Shown here: positions 1 to 10,860 of the stretch, piece after piece
Numbering within the stretch: position 1 is the first letter of the stretch
Layout: each line of letters opens with the position of its first letter
Assembly (NCBI GenBank): GCA_946894095.1
Contig: OX335641.1
Span: 2,188,501-2,252,500 of the forward strand
DNA: 64,000 nt
From: Incurvaria masculella
Lineage: Eukaryota; Arthropoda; Insecta; Lepidoptera; Incurvariidae
Direction of reading: 5' to 3'
The notes under the pieces: model-generated
What the model saw: the letters and a program-made list of their open reading frames with translations, nothing else
Database searches by the model: none
Told to the model about the DNA's origin: nothing
Made by a program: the position numbers and the translations under genes

Positions 1-139
1 AAGAGGTGCTAGCTCAGCATAATTCCTAAGCGGCCAGTACTACCTGAGTTGAGCTGACTGCAAGGTGCTGGTTTTCAGCAACTACCTGTCAATAAATTTA
101 TAATATATGAAATTGTGAGGTGTATGAAATTGTTTAAAC

Positions 140-215
140 TTTGGTTTTGTCATCCAATTGATTTTCATCGACGAATAAAATAAATCAGCACTTGGTGAAA
201 ACCGGGCTTAGATTT
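140..215 (+). repeat. fragment of the foldback MITE family seen at 4930 and 10665
   Basis: The stretch reading aaataaatcagcacttggtg followed by aaaaccgggcttag matches the 10750-10800 arm junction of the related element. It is truncated on both sides. Confidence 0.5.
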
Positions 216-1509
216 TTTGGTGGTTGCAGAATAATATTGTAGCTCACTTGAGCGAACAAACACTCAAGTCTGAGCAAGCAAAGACCTTTGAGCAATCTCA
301 AATCAACCGACAGGGAACGTTTTCCAATGCGCGAGATCGGGGGACATCGATTCCGCTTCCACTTAGTATGCGCGCCCTGTCGCACGCTGATAGTTCCTTT
401 CCATACTGTACGAGCTTATTCAATTCGGTCCGTCCTATATCTAGAGGGGAGTAAGTTATAACATTTTATTTCTGGCGTCAACAAATAACGTACTGTTCGA
501 AGCAACTGTTCGAATAAAATTACTATCGAAACTGGCCCCAAAGCTCACACGAGCACAATATAAATGACACATAGACTTAATAATCCATAACGTCTTTTAA
601 GCAATAACGCGCAAGCAAGGTATGTTTTTATTTTTTATGAAAAGACGTTTTTACTACATTGAAATGAAATAAATCGCTGAGTATCCAAAAACGAAACAAA
701 AGACAGCATCATAGGCTTATTGAAACACTGCTGCTGTTCGATAATAATTTGTTACTTTTATGGTCTCGGTAACTAAAAAAATTTATTGAAGACTATTTTA
801 TAGGCTATGTTTTCATTTACAACATTTATTTCCTTGGTCAGTTTGAGAGTTTTTCTTTTCATGCTAACCAGTTAACGTAGTAATAAAGTGGTTGCGTCTC
901 TAAACCACCCATCGAACAGAATCGTCGTTGAACTGTCATCGTTAGAAGCCTTTTGCGGACGTGGACCTTGTTATTTTTTTTTGTATTAGATAAAAAAAAA
1001 CTTTTAAAATGAATGGCTGAAAACTTTACATCTTGAAACATTTCGGGATCATTTACTTCTGAAACTACAATCATGGGTACCCCCATTCACGAATATTTTG
1101 TTATTGGGAGACAGAAAAGGATCAGGCAAAGGAATGATTATGGAAAACCTAACCAAAAATAGTAAGAGAGAGAGACCCGACGTGTTATGTCTTGTCCCAG
1201 AAAATATGAGAATTGTACTCGGAAATGAATGTTGTGGCCATCTCATCACCTGTATAATTATTAACAAATTTTGAGACGAAAAATTTGGACGAAACATGAA
1301 ATGTGAAATTGTGTGAAAGGCAACCTGTAAAAACGTTTTTACTACCTCGCTTGAATTAGGAAAAATTATACTATTCCGACGGAAAAGGTAAGAAGTAAGA
1401 ACATGGTTTTAGCTTATCATGTCTATTCAGCTTAATTTTCAAGTGCGTAATAAATTCTTTCATTAAATTCTTACATTCTATAATAATATGGAATAAAAAC
1501 AGTTTCACC
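216..1509. other. AT-rich stretch without a recognisable gene
   Basis: Only short ORFs without recognisable domains occur here. I see no repeat that recurs clearly elsewhere in the window. The left edge (about 140-215) resembles one arm of the foldback MITE at 4930-5555 (the aaataaatcagcacttggtgaaa stretch). Confidence 0.5.
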
Positions 1510-1590
1510 ACGTACGCCGCTGAGGCGCACCTGCCGGCGGCGCGGGCGCACGACGGGAATCAGCATACAATGCGTCACCGGCTCACGCGG

Positions 1591-1740
1591 TATAAACATA
1601 TGGAAATGAGCCTCATCAGGTCGCTCAACCCGCTGTTATCCTGCGGGCGAGGAGCGCTGAAGCCTAGCTTCTCTACCGGTTGAGTACACTCGAGACGCAC
1701 TACGCGCGCCATAACGCGCCCTCGCAGGAGTACGTCAAGT
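1591..1740 (+). promoter_or_regulatory. candidate TATA/initiator core promoter with a possible short first exon
   Basis: A GC-rich block (about 1510-1735) holds TATAAA at 1591 and, 24 bases on, ATCAGG, close to the arthropod initiator TCAGT. Two donor-like sites follow: CCG|GTTGAG at 1679 and GGA|GTACGT at 1730. No coding exon with a matching acceptor is evident nearby. It could be a first exon for a plus-strand gene, including natalisin, but it is much farther away than the 47971 candidate. Confidence 0.3.
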
Positions 1741-1840
1741 GCCTTTTAATTATTTATTTGGCAAGTGCTGAAAAATATTCACAGAAGGGAATGAACGATG
1801 GGGATGAACACCTCGCGTATATATTTCTTGCACTCTTTCT

Positions 1841-1987
1841 GAAGCCAAGTTCCGCGAATAGAGAACTCCACTTTTAAACGTCAGCGTTGAGATAACACAA
1901 AATTTGGTAGAATTTTGTGTAATTCCGGGGTTATCCCATAGCGCTAACGCTCGAAAGTGGAGTTATCTATTAGCGGACTTAGGCTTC
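1841..1987. repeat. 147-bp palindromic element (small foldback MITE)
   Basis: The left arm begins gaagccaagttccgcgaata and continues through aactccacttt. The right arm is its inverse (aaagtggagtt, then agcggacttaggcttc). The arms pair over most of the element around a short loop containing acacaaaatt/aattttgtgt. There is no coding content. Ends and target duplication are not resolved. Confidence 0.6.
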
Positions 1988-3104
1988 AGGTCTACATCTT
2001 GAAACTTACACGGTTTTACGGTTTGCAAACTATCTATCTAGTATATACTTGTGGGATCTTAAATCTAGACTTGTAGGTGTCGGATCCTGGGGAAAAAGGA
2101 AAACCCTGCCCCCCCCCCCCCCCTCCCACGTGAGTTGAGGCTGAACCATATTATTCCGAACGATTCCGAGGCAAGGATACAATTCCACCACTTTGAAAAT
2201 AAATTTCCCTTCCCACCGACGCTTTAAACCTCTTTTTGGGTTTCCGAAATTGTTTTGGTCATTCCAAAGCAGTCATCGAAAATCGCGGTGCGACCTTTTT
2301 AATTTTTTTTAAGCTATATCACTTTATTTGTATGCTTTTCAAACATCATCGCATGATTTTTTAGCCCCCTGAGCGAAATCCTGGATTTGAATACCCGATT
2401 TTGATGCGGTTTATGTCTACGTATGGCTTCGTTCTTACTATAATTTTAAAGATACTTGCCAATGTAAGTGTAGCAGTGTAAGTTAATCAGTGGACTAGAA
2501 TGTGTGAGAAGTAGGGAAAATACTGTTGTTCCTCTGACTTGAATGCGGGTCTACATGTCATAACGAATTCATTGGTTATTTTTATTCAAACCCGTCGTCA
2601 AACTGACTTTTCGACTAAATTAATACATTACATAAATAATTCATTTATTATTTGGTAGATTGCTCACCGTTCATAGCTGCATATTATTAACCCATAATTC
2701 CTCAAAGAAGTGCCACGTCAAAGTTCCGTGTGTTTAAACGATGGAAAATACGAAATAGATAATTTCACATTTTTTATCCTCTTTCATTCAATGTTGATAT
2801 GGACGGGCTTAACTTGGTAGGGCTAGGAATAGGTAGGTACCTTTTAACGTAGGTTGAAGCCGCCTTTTATACTAATCCAAGGACAATTTTTCAGGGTTTT
2901 AGGTGTAAAGGCATGCTTGTAAACACCACAGCAAAAATCTCTCTGCAATAATTCATCGGATCAATGAATATTTGCCGCTGTAAGCTAAACGGCGTTTTAT
3001 CCATTTGGGAAGTAAAACGGTTTATTTATTTTTTTGACGCCCATAACAAATACGGTGTTAATAAAACATAAATCCATCTCTCTTACTTACCATTTACCTA
3101 ATTA
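1988..3104. other. anonymous sequence with a poly-C tract
   Basis: A run of about 17 C interrupted by single T lies at 2107-2125. The rest is AT-rich with no ORF of note and no recognised element. Confidence 0.5.
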
Positions 3105-3260
3105 CATGCATACATAGATACCTTCACGCCGCTTTCCCGGAGGGGTAGGCAGAGATGATAGAGCGACATACGGTACGATCACAGCACACCTCTTTCGCTT
3201 AATTTACAGATATACGTCTTTTCATACATGCTCTACGATTATACCTACTTATAATTAATT
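3105..3260 (+). repeat. short lepidopteran interspersed repeat fragment
   Basis: The block contains accttcacgccgctttcccg followed by gaggggtaggcagagatgat. I know this string as a dispersed repeat in moth genomes. Its superfamily is not clear from one fragment. Confidence 0.4.
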
Positions 3261-3564
3261 TACTTTATACCATCACATAGCCCAGGAGGTGCCTACGCTT
3301 GACCAAATATCAACATGCCATAATAACACGATTGCTATCAATTTTTTTTAATTTAGAACTTTCAACTTATTCTTCTTAATTGCCTAATCACTAAATCCTC
3401 AACTTTTATAACTCTTAATATTTTCAGATTTATTATTATTAGATATGTAGGAAGTGTCAATCGAACAAGAATTGATTCATAAATGAACCAAGATTATTTG
3501 TTTTGGTTTGATTTGATTTGGTCGCTGTTCTGTGATATTTTACGAAATGGTGACGATTGACAAA

Positions 3565-4300
3565 TGTGACTGGACACGGATACCCACAGTCATGATATTA
3601 GCCCAACACACCGCAATCCCGCACGTATAAAGTGCCTTACCTGGACCTTCCCTTAAGGGCCTGGTATTAGCCAAATCGCAAAGTTAGACGAGGCACCCCA
3701 AGTAAACTAAGTCTGACGATTATAAGTGTCATCCTTACAATATATGATTCCTTGTCTAGGAATCGAATGATTTTCGTTAATGTATGTTTCCTTTTTCTAT
3801 ACAAAATACATTGCGGAAACGGTGTCCATTTCCGAACTTTTTTGACTAAATGTAGAAATCTAAAAGCAAATGGAATTTTTTGTTTATGCATATATGCTGT
3901 TTTTGCTTATATCTAGAAATCGAATGACTTTCAGATTTCTAATGAGAAAAATCAACTTTTTTATTTTTATTATTATTTAAATAAATGATGGAATAAAAAA
4001 ATATTAACAATCCATTATCAGTCTGGAGTTCTATTTGGATTTGCTAAAGCGTTTCACTACATATTATTACATTTGTTAAAAAGTGCATTTATATGGCGCG
4101 AGTAGTTGGCTAGTCCTAGCGCCTTAATGAGCACGGCTACATTAAACTGGATGAAAAACATGGATTATTTTTTTTGCCACTTCGACCATCTTTTCATCCA
4201 ATGCTTTAGTACGTGCACGGACGGGCTTAACCCCACAACCTAGTAGGAAAGGGGACCTACAGGTTTATATGGATTCCGAACGGACAATAATCCTAGATTC
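3565..4300 (-). mobile_element. tRNA-type SINE body, minus strand, split by a MITE
   Basis: The SINE body reads from the tail side: catgatattagcccaacaca through gaccttccctta, then, after the 3656-4124 insertion, atgagcacggctacattaaa through the gattccgaa stretch. The two halves join correctly when the MITE is removed, as in the uninterrupted copy at 54948-55305. Confidence 0.75.
3656..4124 (+). mobile_element. Harbinger-like MITE with TTA target duplication
   Basis: The ends form imperfect inverted repeats (left agggcctggtattagccaa, right the inverse of aggcgctaggactagccaa). TTA/TAA flanks each end and the MITE interrupts a SINE. It is about 469 bp with no transposase. A second copy, in the opposite orientation and split at a TTAA, lies at 50402-50752 plus 59507-59641. 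The 3-bp TTA target and end sequence suggest PIF/Harbinger. The short ORF at 3667-3891 is not a gene. Confidence 0.75.
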
Positions 4301-4929
4301 AGCAAAATTACAAAATTACGGGTTTGACATTATTACTATCAAATGACTGTATAAAAAAAATTATAAGTCATATATATGTATATAATAAGTCTTCGTTCTT
4401 TGTTCCATTGGGTGTTCCTTGGATTAATCATTTTTAAAATAGGTACGGCTCGTTTACCGCGCATGAATAAACCAACAAGAAACTTTTCCAAGAGTAAACA
4501 TATGGATATATAAATCCATTTCATAATTAAGTACATTTTTCACTATGATCCAAAAATGTAATGTAAAACAATAAATTGTGAATAACATTCCAGTATGAAA
4601 CTCTGACCCGCAGATAGAAATAGATGTTACTAAAGTGTGAGATGTATTCGTACATACATTTCAACCCCTGCAACGAATTTCCTCAGTTCTAATTTTAAAA
4701 CTCAGCCGGAAGTGAGCGGCGAACCGGATACAAGTGAAAGGCAGCGTGAGGCGCCGCCGACTGAAATTGCAAAAAACTGAGTACAGGCTCCTTACAGGGT
4801 GCTTTAAAGTTTTCTCAGAGTGTCCATGCACGCATGTTTGCCACGGTTGACGGTCATACCGTGCATGGGCAAAAAATTTTTTATTTAAGTGAAAATCACT
4901 GCAAAAAATTTATTAGTGACTCTAAGGGC
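4301..4929. other. AT-rich stretch, nothing recognised
   Basis: No repeat shared with the rest of the window and no coding signal was found. The 4339-4536 ORF is low-complexity. Confidence 0.45.
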
Positions 4930-5555
4930 CTTTTTCACCTACTGCTGATTAGCTTAATCATCACATATTGAGGGTCTTTCTTAGCAGCTTGCAATCAATA
5001 CCAGTACAAGATAATCACCAGACTAAGCCTGGTTTTCACAAAGTGGTGATTTATTTTAATTGACGCTTTAAGAGTATTTATTACCCAAGTGCTTAATATC
5101 TTGTACTGGTAATTGATACCAGGGGGTCCATTCAGGGAAAGAGTGAGTTCGAATTCGTCATTAAAAATCAACTCACTTTATTAAATAGTTAATGGTTCCA
5201 CACTTCCTGAACATCATTACAGTTGGTAAAAATCGCTCCGTTCCGTAAATACGTTGGAAGTATAAATACCGGTTCCGTTATTTAAAAAATAATATTTTTC
5301 CCAGCTATTTTCTCACTTCCGAACTCGAAAAGAAACGAGAGGAGAGAAGCTAGATGGAAAGAGACGTCATTTTGTGTGAGGATTACGCAAATCCGTACTT
5401 GGTGGCTAAGACTAAGCCTGTTTTTTACATAGTGCTGATTGATTTTAATCGACACTTACTAAAGTGCTTATTATCTTGTGGTGGTATTGATTGCAAGCTG
5501 ATAAGAAAGGCCCTTAATATTTGGTAATCAAGCTAATCAGCAGTAGGTGATTTTT
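4930..5555. mobile_element. foldback MITE with arms of about 150-190 bp
   Basis: The left arm starts tttttcacctactgctgatt and continues through agcttgcaatcaatacca. The right arm (5400-5555) is its inverse, ending aatcagcagtaggtgatttt. The middle carries a separate MITE at 5125-5335. There is no coding sequence. A related, shorter copy lies at 10665-10860. Confidence 0.7.
5125..5335 (+). mobile_element. second MITE nested in the foldback element, right end missing
   Basis: It starts ccattcagggaaagagtgag and matches the copy at 35599-35836 through tcacttccgaactcg, where the match stops. It is therefore a 3'-truncated copy nested inside 4930-5555. Confidence 0.65.
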
Positions 5556-5676
5556 CATGCCATTTTCATTATCACCTCGACCATGGTTCATTCAAAGCGA
5601 TATGTTACCAAAATGTACAATGCCTAAAAAGTTACAAATCTTAAAATAAATAAATATGCATTGTTTATGGTTACGC

Positions 5677-7770
5677 CATACTAAAAGAAGAAAAAGTTCC
5701 AAAACAGTGGTTACATTCACAAATAAAACTACTACACAAAAAAGGATGCAAATCAGAAATAAATAACTATAGACCTATTAGCTTGACCTCATGTACATAC
5801 AAGGTGTTTATGTCGATTCTACGGTCACGTGTCTATAATACTCTTAATGAACAACAACCAGTGGAGCAAGCAGGATTTATAAGAAGTTTTTCAACGGTAG
5901 ACCATCTGCATACATTAAATATGATAATGGAGAAATACATAGAATACAATAAAGATCTGTACATGTGTTTTATAGATTTTGCAAAAGCATTTGATTCAAT
6001 AGAACATACTTTCCTACTGAATGCACTAACCAATCAAGGTCTACAAAAAACATATCTTATGATAATAAAATACATATATGACAACAGCACTGCTAACGTA
6101 CAATTAGACACGGACGGGCCAAACTTCCAAATAGAGAAGGGAGTAAAGCAAGGAGATCCTTTGTCCCCAATCCTCTTTAACTGTCTACTGGAAGACATTT
6201 TCAGACTACTCAACTGGGACATGTACGGAGTGAATATAGGTGGAGTGCAACTGGCCGCGCTTAGATTTGCTGATGACATAGTATTGTTCTCCGAATCTCC
6301 CGAAGACCTTCAAAAGATGGTTAAAAGTTTACGAGAAACAATCAGAATAGCGGGGCTACAATTAAATTTTTCAAAAACTAAGGTAATGACAAATGGTAGA
6401 AAAATACCCATAGTCATTGAATGCCAAGCATTAGAATATGTTTATGACTACATTTACCTTGGCCAATTACAATCATTCGAAAATAGATTGGAAAAAGAAG
6501 TCGAGCGAAGGTGTAGCAACGCTTGGAAAAAATATTGGGCACTAAAATGCATATTTAAAAGTGATCTACCGATTACCGCAAAAACAAAAATATACAACAC
6601 AGGCATATTACCGGTGCTTACGTACGGATCACAGACATGGGCGTTGACAGACAGGTTGGCCCATAAATTAAAAGTATGTCAGCGGGCCATGGAGAGGAGT
6701 ATGCTGGGAACGACGAGATGGATGAAAATAAGGAACGAAGAAATCAGAAAAAAAACAGGAGTAAAAGATGTAATAGAGACGGCGAAAAGGTTAAAATGGG
6801 AATGGGCGGGACATCTAATGAGAAGAACCGATGAAAGATGGAGCAAAGTTACCACGCACTGGATACCTCGCGATGGTTCAAGAAGAGTGGGACGACCACT
6901 GATGCGATGGAGCGACGAACTGCGCGCAGCCTGCCCACAGTGGTGGCGGGTAGTGCGAGACCGGCAGCAGTGGCGAGACAAAGTGAATATCGTGCTCAGT
7001 GTCGTTTAGTTTAGGTACCTGTCCGAGTGTTATAGTAAAAACTTCTAGGAAATTAAGTGAAAAGTGAAAAGTTCATTTGTTAATATGAAGTGAGAGCATA
7101 AAGAGTGAGTGAATGGTTAAGACAAAAATATTTATAAATAAATAGACTTAGAAACAGAAACATTTTCACGTATAATACGAATCTTTTAGAATTAAGATAG
7201 CATGAAAATATAGAAACTGATGTGGAAAAAAAAAAAGAAAAAAAAATGGAAAAAAAAGCGAATAAGGAGAAAAGAGGCTAAAAATATATATATATAAAAA
7301 AACAGGCTATAAAAAAATAAAAAAAATAAATAAAGACAAAAAAAAAGGACAAAAAAAAACAGAGAGAATGTATTGCGTTTATATTTGATTTCTGTATTGT
7401 GTATATGTATAACTGTGTGCTTAATATTAATATTGTAAATTGTTTTCGGGACTCACCATGATTACCTTTTTGTACAATATTGTTTAATGTGAATCTATAG
7501 CAATAGTTAAAGTCATGTGTCAGTCAGTGTAACTGATATCAAATGATACTACAAGTATCTACTCCCAGGTAGGGTTGGTCTCCCAGGGAGGAAAATGACC
7601 ACAACCTCAAAACCTCTAAGGTTGAGAGAGGCCTAAGCCCTGCAGTGGGTGGCACTAGAGCTATATAAGATAACTTTAGGTCAAAAAAATAATAATAATA
7701 TTTAAATAAATAAATAAAATTGTAATATGTGTGCTAAAAAGGCTTAAATAATAAATAATAATAAATAATA
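5677..7770 (+). mobile_element. 5'-truncated RTE-type LINE with 10-bp target duplication
   Basis: Identical 10-mers (atggttacgc) flank the element at 5667-5676 and 7771-7780, a classic target-primed insertion mark. The 5' end is truncated inside the reverse transcriptase. A long A-rich 3' UTR follows the ORF, with the RTE-style string gagaggcctaagccctgcag near 7626-7645 and a (aat)n tail to 7770. It is one of the younger insertions in the window, since the ORF is still open. Confidence 0.85.
5678..7009 (+). CDS. LINE reverse transcriptase, C-terminal 443 residues, 5'-truncated
   Basis: The frame is open from the truncation point; the first Met is internal, and homology already starts before the TTG at 5783. 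In order: N-Y-R-P-I-S-L (RT block 1), a D-F-A-K-A-F-D-S-I palm motif at about residues 99-108, K-Q-G-D-P-L-S-P-I, and the catalytic F-A-D-D at about 197-200. A maturase-like thumb region follows. The C-terminus has the W-A-G-H-L-M-R-R ... R-V-G-R-P-L-M-R-W block typical of RTE-like LINEs, then a TAG stop at 7009. The endonuclease domain is lost with the 5' end, so it cannot move on its own. Confidence 0.85.
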   Translation: MLKEEKVPKQWLHSQIKLLHKKGCKSEINNYRPISLTSCTYKVFMSILRSRVYNTLNEQQPVEQAGFIRSFSTVDHLHTLNMIMEKYIEYNKDLYMCFIDFAKAFDSIEHTFLLNALTNQGLQKTYLMIIKYIYDNSTANVQLDTDGPNFQIEKGVKQGDPLSPILFNCLLEDIFRLLNWDMYGVNIGGVQLAALRFADDIVLFSESPEDLQKMVKSLRETIRIAGLQLNFSKTKVMTNGRKIPIVIECQALEYVYDYIYLGQLQSFENRLEKEVERRCSNAWKKYWALKCIFKSDLPITAKTKIYNTGILPVLTYGSQTWALTDRLAHKLKVCQRAMERSMLGTTRWMKIRNEEIRKKTGVKDVIETAKRLKWEWAGHLMRRTDERWSKVTTHWIPRDGSRRVGRPLMRWSDELRAACPQWWRVVRDRQQWRDKVNIVLSVV

Positions 7771-7780
7771 ATGGTTACGC

Positions 7781-8570
7781 TTACTTATACTATTTTGGTC
7801 TTTACATATATTTTGTCTTTGGGATACATATAGATATAAGATGTAATGTATTTGTGCTGCAATGTCCTGTACTTATTAATTCTATGTTTATGTTAATGTG
7901 AGAGTTGTTTTTGGAAATAATCTTATCTGTTTTTCTTTATAATTTTATATTTTCTGTGTTTAATTGTCTTTTTCTGTTTATTCTCCTAATAAAAAAAATA
8001 ACCCGGGCGGGATTATATACCACTTAGTGTCAAGGAAGGGTACCGAAGTTTTTAAGTGAAACCAAAAACGACAGAAACCTTTAGTCACCTATCGCCACAT
8101 GCACGGGGAGAAATGCAGTGGGACCACTTTCTTTTTTGTGTCGAAACCTATTTGTAATGAATAAGCGATAAATTAGAAAGTAATAAAAAACCTACGCTAC
8201 TAAAACATCACCATTTATTTATTCCTATGAGCCATTTTCTCTATTTCCTGCACGAGCATTTTCGGGCACGAGTATTTCCGGGCACGGAAAACATCACCGG
8301 CTGAGCTTTTCCTGTTCTAGACTTTTCTTTTGTTCGATTTTACTTACCTTCCCGAGCCACCATTCCCGAGCGCCCCTGACTACGCTTCATCCGGTACCAT
8401 GGCCTTTGGTCCATTTTTTCGATTTTATATATATTTGTCGAGCTCACAGTTTCCTGGTTGTTATGATGTTCGACAAATATTATTTACAGCAACTGTGTGA
8501 ACTAAGACAATATGCTTCGATGTTCACGGAAAAGACAGTGGGACTAGATAAGTATTGGTTCGACACCAAC
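7781..8570. other. AT-rich stretch with a worn SINE-like piece
   Basis: The 8000-8165 part (cccgggcgggattatatacc, then cacatgcacggggagaaatg) resembles the body of a second SINE subfamily also seen at 39080-39220 and 46350-46510. A CpG-rich piece at 8240-8400 has no ORF. Confidence 0.4.
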
Positions 8571-8700
8571 GCACGCTCGTGGTGTAGGGGTTAGAGGACT
8601 TGCCTTTCATGCGGGAGGTCTGGGTTCAAATCCTTGCCTCGGTAGTGCACCACTTTCTTTCTCTTTCTGAGATGGTTGTTAAAAAATCGCACTTTTTAAC
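8571..8700 (+). mobile_element. tRNA-derived SINE head
   Basis: The block has an A-box-like tggtgtaggggttag and a B box ggttcaaatcc in pol III spacing, followed by the SINE-specific gtgcaccactttctttctct. The cloverleaf acceptor stem does not pair, so it is not a tRNA gene. The body is cut off after about 40 bases. Confidence 0.65.
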
Positions 8701-8847
8701 CTTTTCCAGCATGATTTTACATGACGACTCATGCTGGAATGTATTGCATTCTAACTTTCTTCGGGCAAAACATTAATAAAATCTTTACTGATGTAGTTTT
8801 ACAAGAATTCTTGCGGTGTAGGAACATTTAGCGTGGGAATTTCAGCG

Positions 8848-9570
8848 GCTCGTAGCCTAAGGGCGCGGGGACTTGCTTTCTATGCAGGTCGTGGGTTTAA
8901 ACCCGGTCCCGTTCGAGCACCACTTTATTTCTCTATCTGTGTTGGATAAGTGCTCTAGTTCGGAATCCATGTAAAACTGTAGGTCGCCTTCCCTCTAGGG
9001 TTAAGGTGGCCCAACCCGCTCATCTCCCCATACAAAAGGGGAAAGAAGATCACGCCTATATTTCTTGTCAGAGATCCAAAATTTTGCTCAAAATAGCTTT
9101 ATTTGATTGAACTAGATGTCTGATGACCATTGGCATTGTAAAATTGTGTTTGGTTTCCAAGTTATAACGTCCGAAAGTTCGGATTTTTCGCGCGTTTTAT
9201 ACAATAACTTTGGAGGTGGATTACGCAATGATAAAGTAAGAACATCTTAAAAAGATTAGTCATCAGACATAGCTTATTTAATCAAGATTTAGAATCTATT
9301 TGGTTTTTGTTAGATTTTTAACTACAGCGGTCGTGGTTTACTTTTAGCTATAAGTCGTTTTGAAATTAAAATTTTCGTAAATCTTACCAAATCATACACT
9401 ATGCACATTGTCTTTTTTGTGGACAGGTTGCATCTTCCTCATCACGGAGCCTGTCTTATTCTTAGAAACAGAGAAGGTCCCAGAGCGCAACAGCACGGTT
9501 TTGTACCGTGCCCGCAAATGAGTTGAGGCCGCCGGGTTGGGCCACCTTAAGCCCACCATGCGCCCGCGTT
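8848..9570 (+). mobile_element. tRNA-headed SINE split by a TTAA MITE
   Basis: The head is gcggctcgtagcctaagggc with a B-box-like gggtttaaacccg. The body continues through ggaatccatgtaaaactgta to the TTAA at 9001, then resumes after the inserted element at 9547 with ttaagcccaccatgcgcccg. Intact copies read gggtttaagcccgcccggg at this point. Confidence 0.75.
9005..9546. mobile_element. TTAA-flanked MITE, family G copy A
   Basis: The 542-bp element is bounded by ggtggcccaacccg and its inverse cgggttgggccacc, with TTAA on both sides, inside a SINE. It has no ORF. TTAA duplication points to piggyBac or Kolobok relatives as the source of transposase. Confidence 0.8.
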
Positions 9571-9714
9571 GATAAAAGTAGGTAGATGTTTTATGTTTAT
9601 CAATTTTATTTGGACGAGATTTTAGATATATTTTTGTCGTTTAATTCGCTCTATATCTACCTATAAACCATCTCCGCTTATCATTTTTATTTCTCGTCAC
9701 TACATTTACATTAA

Positions 9715-10256
9715 GGCGGCCCATCCCGCTCATCTCCCCATACAAAAGGGGAAAGAAGATAACGACTATATTTCTTGTCAGAGATCAAAAATTTTGCTCA
9801 AAATAGCTTTATTTGATTGAACTAGATGTCTGATGACCGTTGGCATTGTAAAATTGTGTTTGGTTTCCAAGTTATAAGGTCCGAAAGTTTGGATTTTTCG
9901 CGCGTTTTATACAATAACTTTGGAGGTAGATTACGCAATGATAAAGTAAGAACATCTTAAAAAGATTAGTCATCAGACATAGCTTATTTCATCAAAATTT
10001 ATAATCTATTTTGTTTTTGTTAGATTTTTGACTACAGCGGTCGTGGTTTACTTTTAGCTATAAGTCGTTTTGAAATTAAAATTTTCGTAAATCTTACCAA
10101 ATCATACACTATGCACATTGTCTTTTTTGTGGACAGGTTGCATCTTCCTCATAACGGAGCCTGTCTTATTCTTAGAAACAGAGAAGGTCCCAGAGCGCAA
10201 CAGCACGGTTTTGTACCGTGCCCGCAAATGAGTTGAGGCCGCCGGGTTGGGCCACC
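9715..10256. mobile_element. TTAA MITE, family G copy B
   Basis: The same 542-bp length and nearly the same sequence as copy A, in the same orientation, 168 bp downstream. TTAA is intact on the left (9711-9714). On the right the flank reads aagg, so that duplication has decayed. Confidence 0.75.
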
Positions 10257-10664
10257 AAGGTATGATCACAGAATAGTGAATGAGCCAGACATGTATATCC
10301 TCTCGCTTCAATAGCGCAGGCTTGTTGTCGTCTTATATTCATGCTTCTGGGATATGTAACTTCTTTGTTTTGAAGTATACGCCGTCACTACGATCCTCCA
10401 TAATCATAATAATAATTGGTTTATGTCACCCTTACCGCAATACCTACAATTTATTTTTCAATTCTTCTCCTCATCCACTCAAAGATTGACTGAAAGATAT
10501 CTATTTTATTGATAAGTCCTCCGAGGAGTTCCACTTTGATAGATTCAATTGTTTTGTGTTAAAATGTATGTAATTTCACATTGAGTAATTTATTTATTTC
10601 TTTTTTAAAATTCTGGTGCTCAAACTAAGGCTGAAAACAATAGTCGCAACTAAAACTAACCTAC
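10257..10664. other. no gene recognised
   Basis: AT-rich anonymous sequence. The 10280-10489 ORF has no features of a gene. Confidence 0.45.
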
Positions 10665-10860
10665 TTTTCACCTACTTCTGTTTAGCTTAATCGCCACATT
10701 CTTAGCAGCATGCAATCAATACCAGTACAAGATAATCAGTGTCGACTAAAATAAATCAGCACTTGGTGAAATCCAGTCTAAGCTTGGTTTTCACCAAGTG
10801 CTGATCTATTTTATTTCACACTTAAAGAACTTTATTACTAAAGTGCTTATTATCTTGACG
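10665..10860. mobile_element. truncated foldback MITE related to 4930-5555
   Basis: The left arm is ttttcacctacttctgttta through accagtacaagataatcag. An inverted inner arm (ttttcaccaagtgctgatct through gtgcttattatcttg) follows. The outer part of the right arm is missing. Confidence 0.6.

Noticed and set aside
8571..8645. A tRNA gene
   Set aside because: A and B boxes are present, but the acceptor stem does not pair and SINE-specific sequence follows, as in other SINE heads here.
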